Source: Arcticibacter sp045629565 (GTDB lineage: Bacteria > Bacteroidota > Bacteroidia > Sphingobacteriales > Sphingobacteriaceae). Taken from it: a stretch of 64,000 nucleotides of DNA. Where the stretch lies: the NCBI RefSeq assembly GCF_045629565.1, contig NZ_JAZQRL010000111.1, positions 154,356 to 218,355 of the forward strand. The letters are read 5' to 3'. Positions 26,621 to 34,942 of the stretch are shown piece after piece. The notes below the pieces were generated by a model. It searched no databases and had not been told where the DNA came from. It was given only the letters and a program-made list of their open reading frames with translations. Within the stretch, counting starts at the first letter, position 1, and every line of letters starts with the position of its first letter. The translations under genes were made by a program, and so were the position numbers.

Positions 26621-27085
26621 TTATATTAATGCAGAAGCGTCTTTGTCCTGCTGTTCATCGTAGAAGCTTTTCAGAAATGTCAGCGCTACGTTAGAGTCCA
26701 TAAACTCCTCGGTTATTTCACCCTCGCAGATTTCGAAAAACGGCAGCAGCTCCGGATGCTTATCCAGATCAATCTTCTCAAAACCCATCTCCCAGGTCTT
26801 AAAGTTGCGCTTGTTGATGGTTGATCTCTTCAGAACAACCAGTTGATGATGGCGCCCGTCCTGCCTGATCTTATCAAAGAGGCTTTCAATCAGAAATCTG
26901 GAGCCTTCCAGCACCTGCATAAAGCGGCCCTGCTTCAGCATTCCATATTTACCCTCCACATACACGAGCATTCCCGTGATCACCAACTCACGGTTCCGCG
27001 TACGAGCCTGCTTCAGTAAAACTCTCAGGTCCTCTTCCGTCATTAATGCAGAGGCAATGCTGCAGTAGATCAAATAATACAACAT
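26621..27085 (-). CDS. Short BLUF-domain blue-light sensor (upstream of the rsb operon)
   Basis: A 154-residue protein made almost wholly of a FAD-binding BLUF domain. Flavin-site residues are present: Tyr7, Asn31 (24 apart, as in AppA and BlrB), Gln57 in F-M-Q-V-L-E-G, and Trp98 with Met100 in T-W-E-M-G-F-E. Between Asn and Gln there is an insertion of about 8 residues relative to AppA (the K-Y-G-M-L-K-Q-G stretch). The C-terminal extension of about 50 residues is acidic and helical, with no effector domain, so it must signal by protein contact. Its position upstream of rsbR suggests the stressosome as partner. A paralogue with the same insertion is at 51636-52136. Confidence 0.93.
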   Translation of the reverse strand: MLYYLIYCSIASALMTEEDLRVLLKQARTRNRELVITGMLVYVEGKYGMLKQGRFMQVLEGSRFLIESLFDKIRQDGRHHQLVVLKRSTINKRNFKTWEMGFEKIDLDKHPELLPFFEICEGEITEEFMDSNVALTFLKSFYDEQQDKDASALI

Positions 27086-27443
27086 ATTAGTTCAGCTTGT
27101 CGATTCTTAAAACAAATCCGTATCGCCCGACAAACGAAGACCTTCCTTAACGAGCCTGTCGAAATATCATAAATCCGGATGTAAATTTCCTTCAGTCGAA
27201 GAATTAAACAGCAATATAAGCTTTTCCGTTTGTTACCAGTACACATTCTCTTTGGCACCTGTATCTAAGGGCAAATTGAACTTGCCGGGCACCGGGAAAC
27301 TTTTCTTCTCGCCGTTCTGGTTCCGCGATTCCCGGCAAATCCCGAAGCTTCAAAAAAACGCGTATTTCTTTAATAAAGCCTTAACATTTGGTTAAACCTA
27401 GAAATCAACCTTTGCGGCAAACGGAATATTAAAGCACACATCA
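27086..27443. promoter_or_regulatory. Divergent intergenic region upstream of the SusC gene
   Basis: About 360 bases between the BLUF gene and the SusC-like gene. Closest promoter match for SusC is TTTG at 27387-27390 with AACCTTTG at 27407-27414, one mismatch to TAnnTTTG and a short spacer of 16. An inverted repeat TTGCCGGG (27282-27289) / CCCGGCAA (27331-27338) could form a hairpin or an operator. No gene was seen. Confidence 0.35.
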
Positions 27444-30400
27444 ATGATCAAAAATTTACATCTGAGAATCCGTATTGTCACCGCTCTGCTCTGCATTTCT
27501 CACCCCGGACTGTTGCTGGCCAGCCGACCACCTGTAATGGTGCAGGCGCAGCAAGAGGTTGTAGTGAAGGGAAGGGTTGTCGACGATAGTGACCATCAGG
27601 GTTTGCCAGCAGTCACTATCCTGGATACTGACAACAAATTTCTGGGAAGAACGGACAATAACGGCAATTTCAGCCTCACTGTTCCCGCAGGCACCCAACT
27701 CCAATTCAACATGATCGGTTACGCCCTCGTCCAAAGAACCGTAACCCGTAATGAAACCGATCTCAGCATTCGCCTGAAGGTAGACGCCAACGACCTGAAC
27801 GAAGTAATCGTCACTGCCCTGGGCATCAAACGGGAAGAACGCTCACTGGGGTATGCAGCAACAAAACTCGACAGCAGCGACCTCACCGATGCAATAGCCA
27901 GCAACTGGACGGAAGCCCTATCAGGAAAAGTCGCCGGCCTGAACCTGGTCCGTAACAGCGGGCCCGCCGCCTCCAACAAGATCATCCTTCGCGGAGAGAA
28001 CAACCTTACAGGCGACAATGAAGCACTGATCGTCATCGACGGAGTCGTAGCCAGCAGCAGCTCCAGGCGCAGCGCAGCCACCGGAGGTGGTGTTTACGGA
28101 ACCTCAGGAGATATCATGCCAGCCGATTTCGGTAGCGGGCTGAACGATTTAAACCCGGATGAAATTGCCACTGTTTCCGTACTAAAAGGTCCGGCAGCAT
28201 CCGCCCTGTACGGACAGAGAGGCGCCAACGGTGCCATTATCATTACCACCAAATCCGCAACCCTCAGAAAAAAGATGGGCATCAATATCGCCCTCAACAA
28301 CACCTGGGAAGATATTAACCGCGGGCCAGACCGTCAACAGCAATTCGGCGCCGGAACATTCGGTAACTCCTACTTCTCCTACGGCACCAGTCCCGACGGT
28401 CCAAGCACCAACGCGACCAGTTCTACCTGGGGACCTGCGTTCACACCAAACGCCAAATTTTATCAGTTCGATCCGGTAACAAAAGCCCGGGGCGTTGAAA
28501 GAACACCATGGGTCGCTTACCAGGATCCGATCGACGCCTTTTTTATAACCGGATATGAGAGTTCCGTTTCCGCCAGTTTAGACGGCACCTACAAGAACGT
28601 AGGTCTCCGCCTTGCAGTGAATCACGGCGAAAACGAGTGGATCGTCCCTAATACCGGATTAGAAAGAACCAGCGTAGCCCTCAATGCCAATACAACTATC
28701 GCGAAAAAGCTAACCCTGAATTTAAAAGCGCAGTACAGCAACAGGCATAGCGACAATCTGCCCGCAACAGGTTATGGTAACCAATCCTTAATGTATTGGT
28801 TCATGTTTGCCCAACCCAACGTAAACGTCGATTGGTACAGAGATTACTGGGCACCCGGAAAGCAATACGAGCAGCTGCTCAACATCACCACCACCAATCC
28901 GGAAAGCCCTTACGCCATTTCAGAACAATACATCAATGCGCAGAGACGTAACGGCTGGTTAGGAAGCTTATCGGCAAACTATAATTTCAGCAAGTCGCTA
29001 AGCCTGATGATCCGCGGATCGGTAGATCTGAATGACGACATAAGAGAAACCCGGCGTCCCTGGGATGCCTCAGGAAACAAGTTCGCACAAGGATCCTTCC
29101 GTGTCGGCAACATCCGCTCCTACGAGGTCAACGCCGATTTCATGTTAAGATATAATAGAAAGCTGAGCGAAGACTTCCAGCTCAACGCCAGTGTCGGCGG
29201 AAGTCAGATGGCCAACCGTTACAATAAGCTGGAGACCAGGGCTGATGGTTTGAAGATCCCGAATGTGTACCGTCTCGACAACAACAACAGTCCCTTGGTA
29301 GCCGTAGTAGACACAGCCCGATACAATATCAACAGTGTTTATGGAATCGCCTCACTGAGTTATAAAGACTATGTGTACCTCGACCTAACCGCCCGTCAGG
29401 ACTGGAACAGCACACTGGCCACCATTACCAGAACGGATAATGTTGGTTTCTTTTATCCCTCCGCAAGTTTAGCGTTTATTGCCTCCGACTACTGGAAACT
29501 GCCGTCACTGATCAGTTTCGCTAAATTGAGAGGATCAATTGCCCAGGTAGGAAGCGGCAGTACCATACCCTACCGGACAGAATACAGCTACTTCCTGGCC
29601 GCAGATGGTATTTATCCCGACAGTGCCCTATACAACACCAGGGTTCTTCCCAATTCCAATCTGAAGCCGCTCATCACCACAACCGTGGAGTTAGGCCTTG
29701 ATCTGAGACTACTTAAAAACCGCCTGAACTTCGATGTAGCCGTGTATTCCGGTAATACCAAAAATCAGATCCTGAGCCGCATCGTCGATAAATCCTCCGG
29801 CTACAACGTACAGGTACTCAATATCGGGCGGGTAGACAATAAAGGTATTGAGCTGGCGGTGAACGGGACGCCTGTAAAAACGAAATCATTTACCTGGAAC
29901 CTATACGGAACGCTCACCGCCAACAGAAATAAAATCAAAGAACTGGCAGACAGCTCACTTGTACTTCGCACCGGCGCACTGGGCGGCGGTCAGGTAGTAG
30001 CAAACGTAGGCGGCAGCATGGGCGACATGTATGGCAGAGGCTACCTTCGTGCTCCTGATGGTCAGATCGTTTACAACCCCAGTACCGGCGTAGCACTTGA
30101 AAACCCCGACCTGATCTACCTCGGAAACAGCTTACCAAAGTTCCGGTTCAGCCTCGGAACAGGTTTTACCTACAAACAACTCAGCATGAACGCGCTGTTC
30201 GACGCCCAGATCGGCGCCGTCGGACATTCCCTGACTTTCTCCAGAATGGCGTCGCTGGGTAAGCATATGGTGACTGTTCCCGGCCGCTATAACGGGGTTA
30301 CCGGCGACGGCGTCCTTCAGAATGCCGACGGTACCTACCGCAAGAATGATGTGATCGCCACCGATATCGCAGCCTATTACGAGTCAATTTATGGAAGCGG

Positions 30401-30671
30401 ACAGGCAGAGGGCAGCGTTTTCAGAACAGATTATCTGAAATTCAGAGAAGCCAATGTAACCTACTCATTCAAGAAGTCCTTCCTCGTAAAAATGGGTCTT
30501 GAGAAAGCAACGCTTGGCGTGTTTGGTCGTAACCTCTTTATCTGGTCAGCCTGGCCGGCATTCGATCCCGAATTCGGTACCCTTGCCGGGTCAGATATCG
30601 TTCAGGGTTTTGAAACAGGACAGCTGCCGTCCACCCGCACCTACGGAGTACGTTTAACTGTCGGCCTTTAA
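27444..30671 (+). CDS. SusC/RagA-family TonB-linked outer-membrane transporter
   Basis: A 1075-residue outer-membrane protein: signal peptide (about 1-25), a carboxypeptidase-D-like regulatory domain (about 38-115, with V-V-K-G-R-V-V-D and F-N-M-I-G-Y), a TonB plug (about 120-275, with V-L-K-G-P-A-A-S-A-L-Y-G-Q-R-G-A-N-G-A-I-I-I-T-T), then the 22-strand barrel ending in an aromatic-poor V-R-L-T-V-G-L. SusC proteins import oligomers together with a SusD lid. SusD follows 12 bases later. No glycosidase is in the operon, so the substrate is unclear; the DUF5689 partner hints at non-glycan substrates such as nucleic acid or peptides, which is weak inference. Confidence 0.95.
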   Translation: MIKNLHLRIRIVTALLCISHPGLLLASRPPVMVQAQQEVVVKGRVVDDSDHQGLPAVTILDTDNKFLGRTDNNGNFSLTVPAGTQLQFNMIGYALVQRTVTRNETDLSIRLKVDANDLNEVIVTALGIKREERSLGYAATKLDSSDLTDAIASNWTEALSGKVAGLNLVRNSGPAASNKIILRGENNLTGDNEALIVIDGVVASSSSRRSAATGGGVYGTSGDIMPADFGSGLNDLNPDEIATVSVLKGPAASALYGQRGANGAIIITTKSATLRKKMGINIALNNTWEDINRGPDRQQQFGAGTFGNSYFSYGTSPDGPSTNATSSTWGPAFTPNAKFYQFDPVTKARGVERTPWVAYQDPIDAFFITGYESSVSASLDGTYKNVGLRLAVNHGENEWIVPNTGLERTSVALNANTTIAKKLTLNLKAQYSNRHSDNLPATGYGNQSLMYWFMFAQPNVNVDWYRDYWAPGKQYEQLLNITTTNPESPYAISEQYINAQRRNGWLGSLSANYNFSKSLSLMIRGSVDLNDDIRETRRPWDASGNKFAQGSFRVGNIRSYEVNADFMLRYNRKLSEDFQLNASVGGSQMANRYNKLETRADGLKIPNVYRLDNNNSPLVAVVDTARYNINSVYGIASLSYKDYVYLDLTARQDWNSTLATITRTDNVGFFYPSASLAFIASDYWKLPSLISFAKLRGSIAQVGSGSTIPYRTEYSYFLAADGIYPDSALYNTRVLPNSNLKPLITTTVELGLDLRLLKNRLNFDVAVYSGNTKNQILSRIVDKSSGYNVQVLNIGRVDNKGIELAVNGTPVKTKSFTWNLYGTLTANRNKIKELADSSLVLRTGALGGGQVVANVGGSMGDMYGRGYLRAPDGQIVYNPSTGVALENPDLIYLGNSLPKFRFSLGTGFTYKQLSMNALFDAQIGAVGHSLTFSRMASLGKHMVTVPGRYNGVTGDGVLQNADGTYRKNDVIATDIAAYYESIYGSGQAEGSVFRTDYLKFREANVTYSFKKSFLVKMGLEKATLGVFGRNLFIWSAWPAFDPEFGTLAGSDIVQGFETGQLPSTRTYGVRLTVGL

Positions 30672-30683
30672 TCATAGAAAATC

Positions 30684-32252
30684 ATGAAAAATACCCCTAT
30701 CATCGCCTATATGCTGCTGGCTATTGTCAGCCTGTCCACCCTCTCCTGTACAAAAGACTTCACCGAAATCAATACCGATCCGATCGGTCAAAGAACATCA
30801 GAGGCCCATCAGCTACTGGCTCCCGCTCTCGTCAATATCCTCAATACCAATATGAGGCGTAACTGGAACTTCAACAACCAGCTGATGCAGGTAACCGTTG
30901 AGCTCAGCGACTCTGAAGGCAGAGTATTCCGTTACGATATCCGAAGAGACGTAGCAGACTTCACATGGAACAACTGGTACGTTAACCTGACAGACTTGAA
31001 AGATATATACACAATTGCCAGTCAGCCGGAATCACTTAACAAATCCTACCAGGGAATTTCCCTGATAACGCAGGCATGGGTCTATTCGCTGCTGACCGAC
31101 ACGTACGGTGATGTGCCTTATTCTGAAGCCAACGCAGGCAGGGAAAACAACCTGCAGCCTGCATTCGACAAGCAAAAGGACATCTATGCCGATATGTTCG
31201 CCAAGCTTGAAGAAGCAAATCAGTTGCTAAAAGAAGGCACCCCGATCGTGGCCAGCAGCGATCCCGTATACCAGGGCGACATCTCAAAATGGAGGAGGTT
31301 CGGCAACTCCCTGTACCTGCGCCTCCTGCTGCGTATAGCAGGTAAAGCAGAAGTCGCGGCCGCCACCATCGCTAAAATAAAAGAGATGGTCGATACCCAT
31401 CCTGCCGCCTACCCTGTTTTTGAAAATAACAGTCATACCGCCCGGATATTATGGAACGGAACCAACAGCAGTACAGCGGTCTACTCCTCGCCTTTCATGG
31501 TAAACATCCGCGCGGTCGATTTCAGGAACATGCCCATTGCCGATTTCTTCCTGGGCAAACTCGTCAACTGGGAAGATCCAAGGATCAATCCGGCTCTGGG
31601 GGTTGGCGGAGTACCACGATGGGGAATAGACAGAGGTCCCGACGGATGGGTAGGTGTTTCAAGCGGTTACTCCCCCGGTTCCGGGATAGTGATCCAGTCT
31701 CACTTTAATTCAGACGCGGAGAACCCCGCAAAACTCACCTTGCAGACAGATCCTGCCACCGGCATCATCATGAACAGTGCTGAGGTGGCCTTCATCCAGG
31801 CAGAAGCCGCAGCAAAAGGCTGGATCAGCGGTTCCCCGGAAACCTACTACTATAAAGGAATCGCAGACGCTATCCATTACTGGCTGCCCGACTACATCAG
31901 CAGCCCCAATGACCCCAACTTCATCAGATACATAAATGAGGCCGAGTTACTGTGGGATCCGAGCCTCCCTTTAGATGCCACCGGATTCGGCAGCAAAAGC
32001 CAGCTGGAGATGATCCATATCCAGAAATATTACGCCATGTTCCTGGTGGATCTGCAGCAATGGTTCGAGTACAGGCGCACAGGCCACCCCATATTACCCA
32101 AAGGACCAGGTCTGGTAAATGGCGGACAAATGCCCGCCAGGCTCAACTACCCGCTGATAACGCAGTCGACAAACCCCACCAGCTACAAAAATGCTGTAGA
32201 GGCGCAAGGAGCCGATAATATCAATACACTGGTTTGGTGGCAAAAACCCTAA
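30684..32252 (+). CDS. SusD/RagB-family nutrient-binding lipoprotein
   Basis: A 522-residue surface lipoprotein (lipobox T-L-S-C, Cys22) with the helical TPR scaffold of the SusD-like_2 group (N-T-D-P-I-G near the N-terminus; A-W-V-Y-S-L-L-T-D-T-Y-G-D-V-P-Y about 132-147; L-R-L-L-L-R about 212-217). It forms the extracellular lid on the SusC barrel and captures substrate. Twelve bases separate it from SusC; the next lipoprotein begins 17 bases after its stop. Confident as family, not as to ligand. Confidence 0.94.
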   Translation: MKNTPIIAYMLLAIVSLSTLSCTKDFTEINTDPIGQRTSEAHQLLAPALVNILNTNMRRNWNFNNQLMQVTVELSDSEGRVFRYDIRRDVADFTWNNWYVNLTDLKDIYTIASQPESLNKSYQGISLITQAWVYSLLTDTYGDVPYSEANAGRENNLQPAFDKQKDIYADMFAKLEEANQLLKEGTPIVASSDPVYQGDISKWRRFGNSLYLRLLLRIAGKAEVAAATIAKIKEMVDTHPAAYPVFENNSHTARILWNGTNSSTAVYSSPFMVNIRAVDFRNMPIADFFLGKLVNWEDPRINPALGVGGVPRWGIDRGPDGWVGVSSGYSPGSGIVIQSHFNSDAENPAKLTLQTDPATGIIMNSAEVAFIQAEAAAKGWISGSPETYYYKGIADAIHYWLPDYISSPNDPNFIRYINEAELLWDPSLPLDATGFGSKSQLEMIHIQKYYAMFLVDLQQWFEYRRTGHPILPKGPGLVNGGQMPARLNYPLITQSTNPTSYKNAVEAQGADNINTLVWWQKP

Positions 32253-32269
32253 CAGGAAACATTACAGTC

Positions 32270-33808
32270 ATGAAAAAGATCTTTATACAATATTTGCTCG
32301 CACCTATTGCCTTGCTAACGGTTTTAAGCGCTTGCGAACGCGACTCCGATTATGTCGTGAGTACGCCAAGTCCCTACGTGTCAAACCTGGATCTCCGAAA
32401 GCTATACCATGGAGCCGACGTTACCCTGACAAGAGAAGTTACCCGGCAGGCCTATATCCTGGCTGGACAGGTAACCTCCGATCATTCAGGCAAGAACCTC
32501 CCAGAGGGACTATTGTTCGTTCAGAATAACAGGAAAGTGAGTGCTTCCATCGATTCTCTCCGCGGTATAGCCATTCATATCGGCGCCGACGCCGCGAAAT
32601 ACGTTCCCGGCGATAGCGTACACATTCAGATAGAGGGCGGTGTTCTGAAACGCGTAAACGGTATTTTGCAGATAACAGGCCTGTCAGGCGCACAAGTAGA
32701 GAAAGTCGCCACAGGTATCACACCGTTCCTGACGCCCGTATCTGCCCTGACCATGCTGGCTAAACCAGAAAATTTCGAGGGACTGTTAGGTGTGGTCTAT
32801 AACTCCAACTTCGAACCGAACATAGGCGTAGAAAGAATAGAGGGCGTAAAAGTATTCAATGAAGGCTCCGGCGACGTGGAGATGCATGTAAGCAGCACAG
32901 CCAGCTTCAAATCCGAGTTCCTGCCTTACTCAGCCAACATCATGGGTATTATCATCCCTTCGGCCACGACCGCCGTACCACAGGTATGGCCGCGTGTAAA
33001 GTCTGACTTCGTTGCCACCAGTATCGTGGTAGACCCTTCGGTTCCCCTGGGTCCTCATCCAGCCATCATCACCGGCTACTTTGCAGACCCCGATGGTACC
33101 GATGCGAACCATGAATACATTCAGCTCATGGCTACACAGGATCTCGACTTCAGAAGGACGCCATTCGCTGTTGTCACGACCAACAATGCCGGAGCCTCCA
33201 CTCCTACGGGTCCTCCCACAGGCGGATGGGCCACAGGCGGTTTGCGCACCTATAAATTCAACATAACAAGAGGTACGGTATCAAAGGGAACATTCTTCTA
33301 CGTGGGTGGATACAAGCTCATTGCGGGAGCAAATTCTACAGATATCAGCAAGGCCAACTGGGTAGTAAGTAAGCTCTACAGTAATGATGGAGGGGACGAC
33401 GGCATTGGCGACAAAACAAGTAATTTACTGGCCAACAGCGGTAACGCAGCGGGGATGGCGGTCTTCGCAACAACAGCTGTTGACCTCAATACCGTTCCGT
33501 CAGACGTAGCATTTTATGCGGGTACCGGAAACGCTTTCGCCAGCGGAGCAGGATACGCCATCTGTGACAATGATTTTTACAGCAGATACCATGGCGATGT
33601 TTTCCAGCCGTTTTACAGGGAGGGCAGCAATACAGGTAAAGTGGCAGCCAATCCCGCCGCTGCGCAATTTACATTCCTCGGTGGAGAGTACGATGCAGCG
33701 GCAAAAAAATGGACAGTAAAGCGCGCCAGCAAAACAGTGGGCGTGCCTAAAACCTCCGATCTGAAGGTTGTTCAGGAAATGCCGGGAGCGACAAAGGTCG
33801 TTAACTAA
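32270..33808 (+). CDS. DUF5689-domain lipoprotein (third gene of the Sus operon)
   Basis: A 512-residue lipoprotein. An ATG-like frame extends to 32234, inside the SusD gene, but the ATG at 32270 gives a proper lipoprotein signal (V-L-S-A-C, Cys22), so that start is used. Residues about 35-235 are DUF5689: Y-V-S-N-L-D-L-R-K-L-Y near the start, and a beta-rich stretch ending L-Q-I-T-G-L-S-G-A. The C-terminal half, rich in Gly, Asn and Thr, is probably a beta-sandwich for surface binding. DUF5689 proteins regularly follow SusC/SusD pairs; no enzyme activity is known. It ends the operon, before a terminator. Confidence 0.88.
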   Translation: MKKIFIQYLLAPIALLTVLSACERDSDYVVSTPSPYVSNLDLRKLYHGADVTLTREVTRQAYILAGQVTSDHSGKNLPEGLLFVQNNRKVSASIDSLRGIAIHIGADAAKYVPGDSVHIQIEGGVLKRVNGILQITGLSGAQVEKVATGITPFLTPVSALTMLAKPENFEGLLGVVYNSNFEPNIGVERIEGVKVFNEGSGDVEMHVSSTASFKSEFLPYSANIMGIIIPSATTAVPQVWPRVKSDFVATSIVVDPSVPLGPHPAIITGYFADPDGTDANHEYIQLMATQDLDFRRTPFAVVTTNNAGASTPTGPPTGGWATGGLRTYKFNITRGTVSKGTFFYVGGYKLIAGANSTDISKANWVVSKLYSNDGGDDGIGDKTSNLLANSGNAAGMAVFATTAVDLNTVPSDVAFYAGTGNAFASGAGYAICDNDFYSRYHGDVFQPFYREGSNTGKVAANPAAAQFTFLGGEYDAAAKKWTVKRASKTVGVPKTSDLKVVQEMPGATKVVN

Positions 33809-33843
33809 ACCGCCAGTCCTGAAAGGAAGCTATTCAGAACCAT

Positions 33844-33886
33844 AAAGAAAAACCCACTCATAAAGCAATGTGAGTGGGTTTTCTTT
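33844..33886 (+). terminator. Rho-independent terminator of the Sus operon
   Basis: Stem of AAAACCCACTCA with TGAGTGGGTTTT (left arm 33844-33860, right arm 33871-33886), loop of 10 bases, followed by T-rich sequence. It is also A-rich on the left, so could serve the leftward gene ending at 33937 too. Confidence 0.85.
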
Positions 33887-33936
33887 TATGGCTTTCGCAA
33901 TAAATCTCATTACTTACAGGCGAAGCAGCAAGCAGA

Positions 33937-34197
33937 TCAAAACGCTTTTCGCTGTCGCGGCTTCAGCCCTGCTTCCGAAGCGTTCTGCTCCGAGATCCGC
34001 GTTTGGATCTTTGCGAACAAGGCATCATCATCCGCCCCCTCCGTAACATTGTCGCGCAGATAAAGCTGTAGCAGGGCGTACCTGTCGTTAAGTTTCTCGT
34101 CTTCCAGCAAAGAATGCAACTCCCTGGCCTCTTCTGGGCTAAGTGTTTCCGCAAATTCTTTCGCTAACAGTTCTGAAAACCGGTCCTGTGATATCAT
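33937..34197 (-). CDS. Small anti-sigma-like protein (FecR N-domain only)
   Basis: An 86-residue acidic soluble protein. Residues 7-46 (F-S-E-L-L-A-K-E-F and L-S-P-E-E-A-R-E-L-H) resemble the N-terminal cytoplasmic helices by which FecR-type anti-sigma factors grip their sigma factor. There is no transmembrane helix and no periplasmic domain, and no continuation of the frame downstream, so it is either a degraded FecR or a stand-alone soluble anti-sigma factor. It lies 45 bases behind the ECF sigma gene on the same strand, which supports the pairing. Called on weak similarity. Confidence 0.6.
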   Translation of the reverse strand: MISQDRFSELLAKEFAETLSPEEARELHSLLEDEKLNDRYALLQLYLRDNVTEGADDDALFAKIQTRISEQNASEAGLKPRQRKAF

Positions 34198-34242
34198 GCA
34201 AAAAATATGATGTATACAGACAGGATACCGGTAATGGAGAAA

Positions 34243-34890
34243 TTACCTACAGGCAGACATCAAAAAACAAAGAAAAAAGACAGCTACTGCCGAAGCAATA
34301 TTCCTGACGACCGCTTTAGAGGGGGTTTCTGGCCTGCCCTCCTGGTATTGAGCCAGGGCAGAGTTAAGCTTTTTCATCGCCCGGCAGATCTGAGCATGGA
34401 CAGTCCGCACCGAAATGTTCAGCACTTCGGCAACTTCGGCACATTTCATGCCGTCCTCCTTCACCAGTTTGAAAGCCATCCTGCATTGCAGGGGAAGACT
34501 GGCGATAGCCTTGTCCAGAAGGGCAATAAGCTCCTTCTTCTCCAGGTCTTCGTCAGGGCGATAAACATCCACGAACACATCAAGGTCTTCGTTAATAGGC
34601 ACCAGCTGCATAGAAGAGTTTTTCCGCCATTGCCTTAACGCCTTGTTTTTAATGCTGACCAGCATATACACCTCGGGTTTCTGCACATGCCCCAGGCGGG
34701 CACGGTTCTGCCATAGATCCACAAAAACATCCGAGACAATCTCCTCCGACGCTTCCCTATCACTGATGTACTGACCGCAGAATTTCAGAAACTTGCCGTT
34801 TAATAAATAGAACAGCTGCTTATAAGCATCAGCATCACCATGGAGCGTTACCCGCTTCCAGCAATCTGCTATATGATCATCTCTGTTCAA
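34243..34890 (-). CDS. ECF RNA polymerase sigma-70 factor with hydrophobic C-terminal tail
   Basis: A 215-residue ECF sigma factor. Region 2 (about 20-85, with F-C-G-Q-Y-I-S-D-R-E-A-S-E-E-I-V-S-D-V-F) and region 4 (about 120-175, with V-L-N-I-S-V-R-T-V-H-A-Q-I as the helix-turn-helix) are complete. The start is a TTG at 34890; no ATG gives a full region 2. The last 23 residues are strongly hydrophobic (A-V-A-V-F-F-L-C-F-L), an unusual end that could anchor it to the membrane. Followed by the small anti-sigma-like gene. In Bacteroidota such sigma factors usually control a nearby SusC/SusD operon, here 27444-33808. Confidence 0.9.
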   Translation of the reverse strand: MNRDDHIADCWKRVTLHGDADAYKQLFYLLNGKFLKFCGQYISDREASEEIVSDVFVDLWQNRARLGHVQKPEVYMLVSIKNKALRQWRKNSSMQLVPINEDLDVFVDVYRPDEDLEKKELIALLDKAIASLPLQCRMAFKLVKEDGMKCAEVAEVLNISVRTVHAQICRAMKKLNSALAQYQEGRPETPSKAVVRNIASAVAVFFLCFLMSACR

Positions 34891-34921
34891 TATATAAAGG
34901 TTTAGGCCTGTCGGTTAATAT

Positions 34922-34929
34922 CAAAGATA
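34922..34929 (-). promoter_or_regulatory. Possible -7 element for the ECF sigma gene
   Basis: On the minus strand this reads TATCTTTG, a perfect match to the Bacteroidota -7 motif TAnnTTTG, 32 bases upstream of the TTG start at 34890. No TTTG is found 19-21 bases further up, so the promoter is incomplete by that standard. Confidence 0.35.
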
Positions 34930-34942
34930 AATATAGTACAAA

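Noticed and set aside
19575..27085. A sigma-B cascade attached to the rsb genes
   Set aside because: No sigma factor, RsbV, RsbW or RsbU gene is found next to the module; the ECF sigma factor at 34243 is a different type and has its own partner.
27282..27338. Inverted repeat TTGCCGGG / CCCGGCAA as a riboswitch or attenuator of SusC
   Set aside because: Only 8 paired bases with a 41-base loop and no recognisable aptamer or T-run; recorded only as a possible operator.
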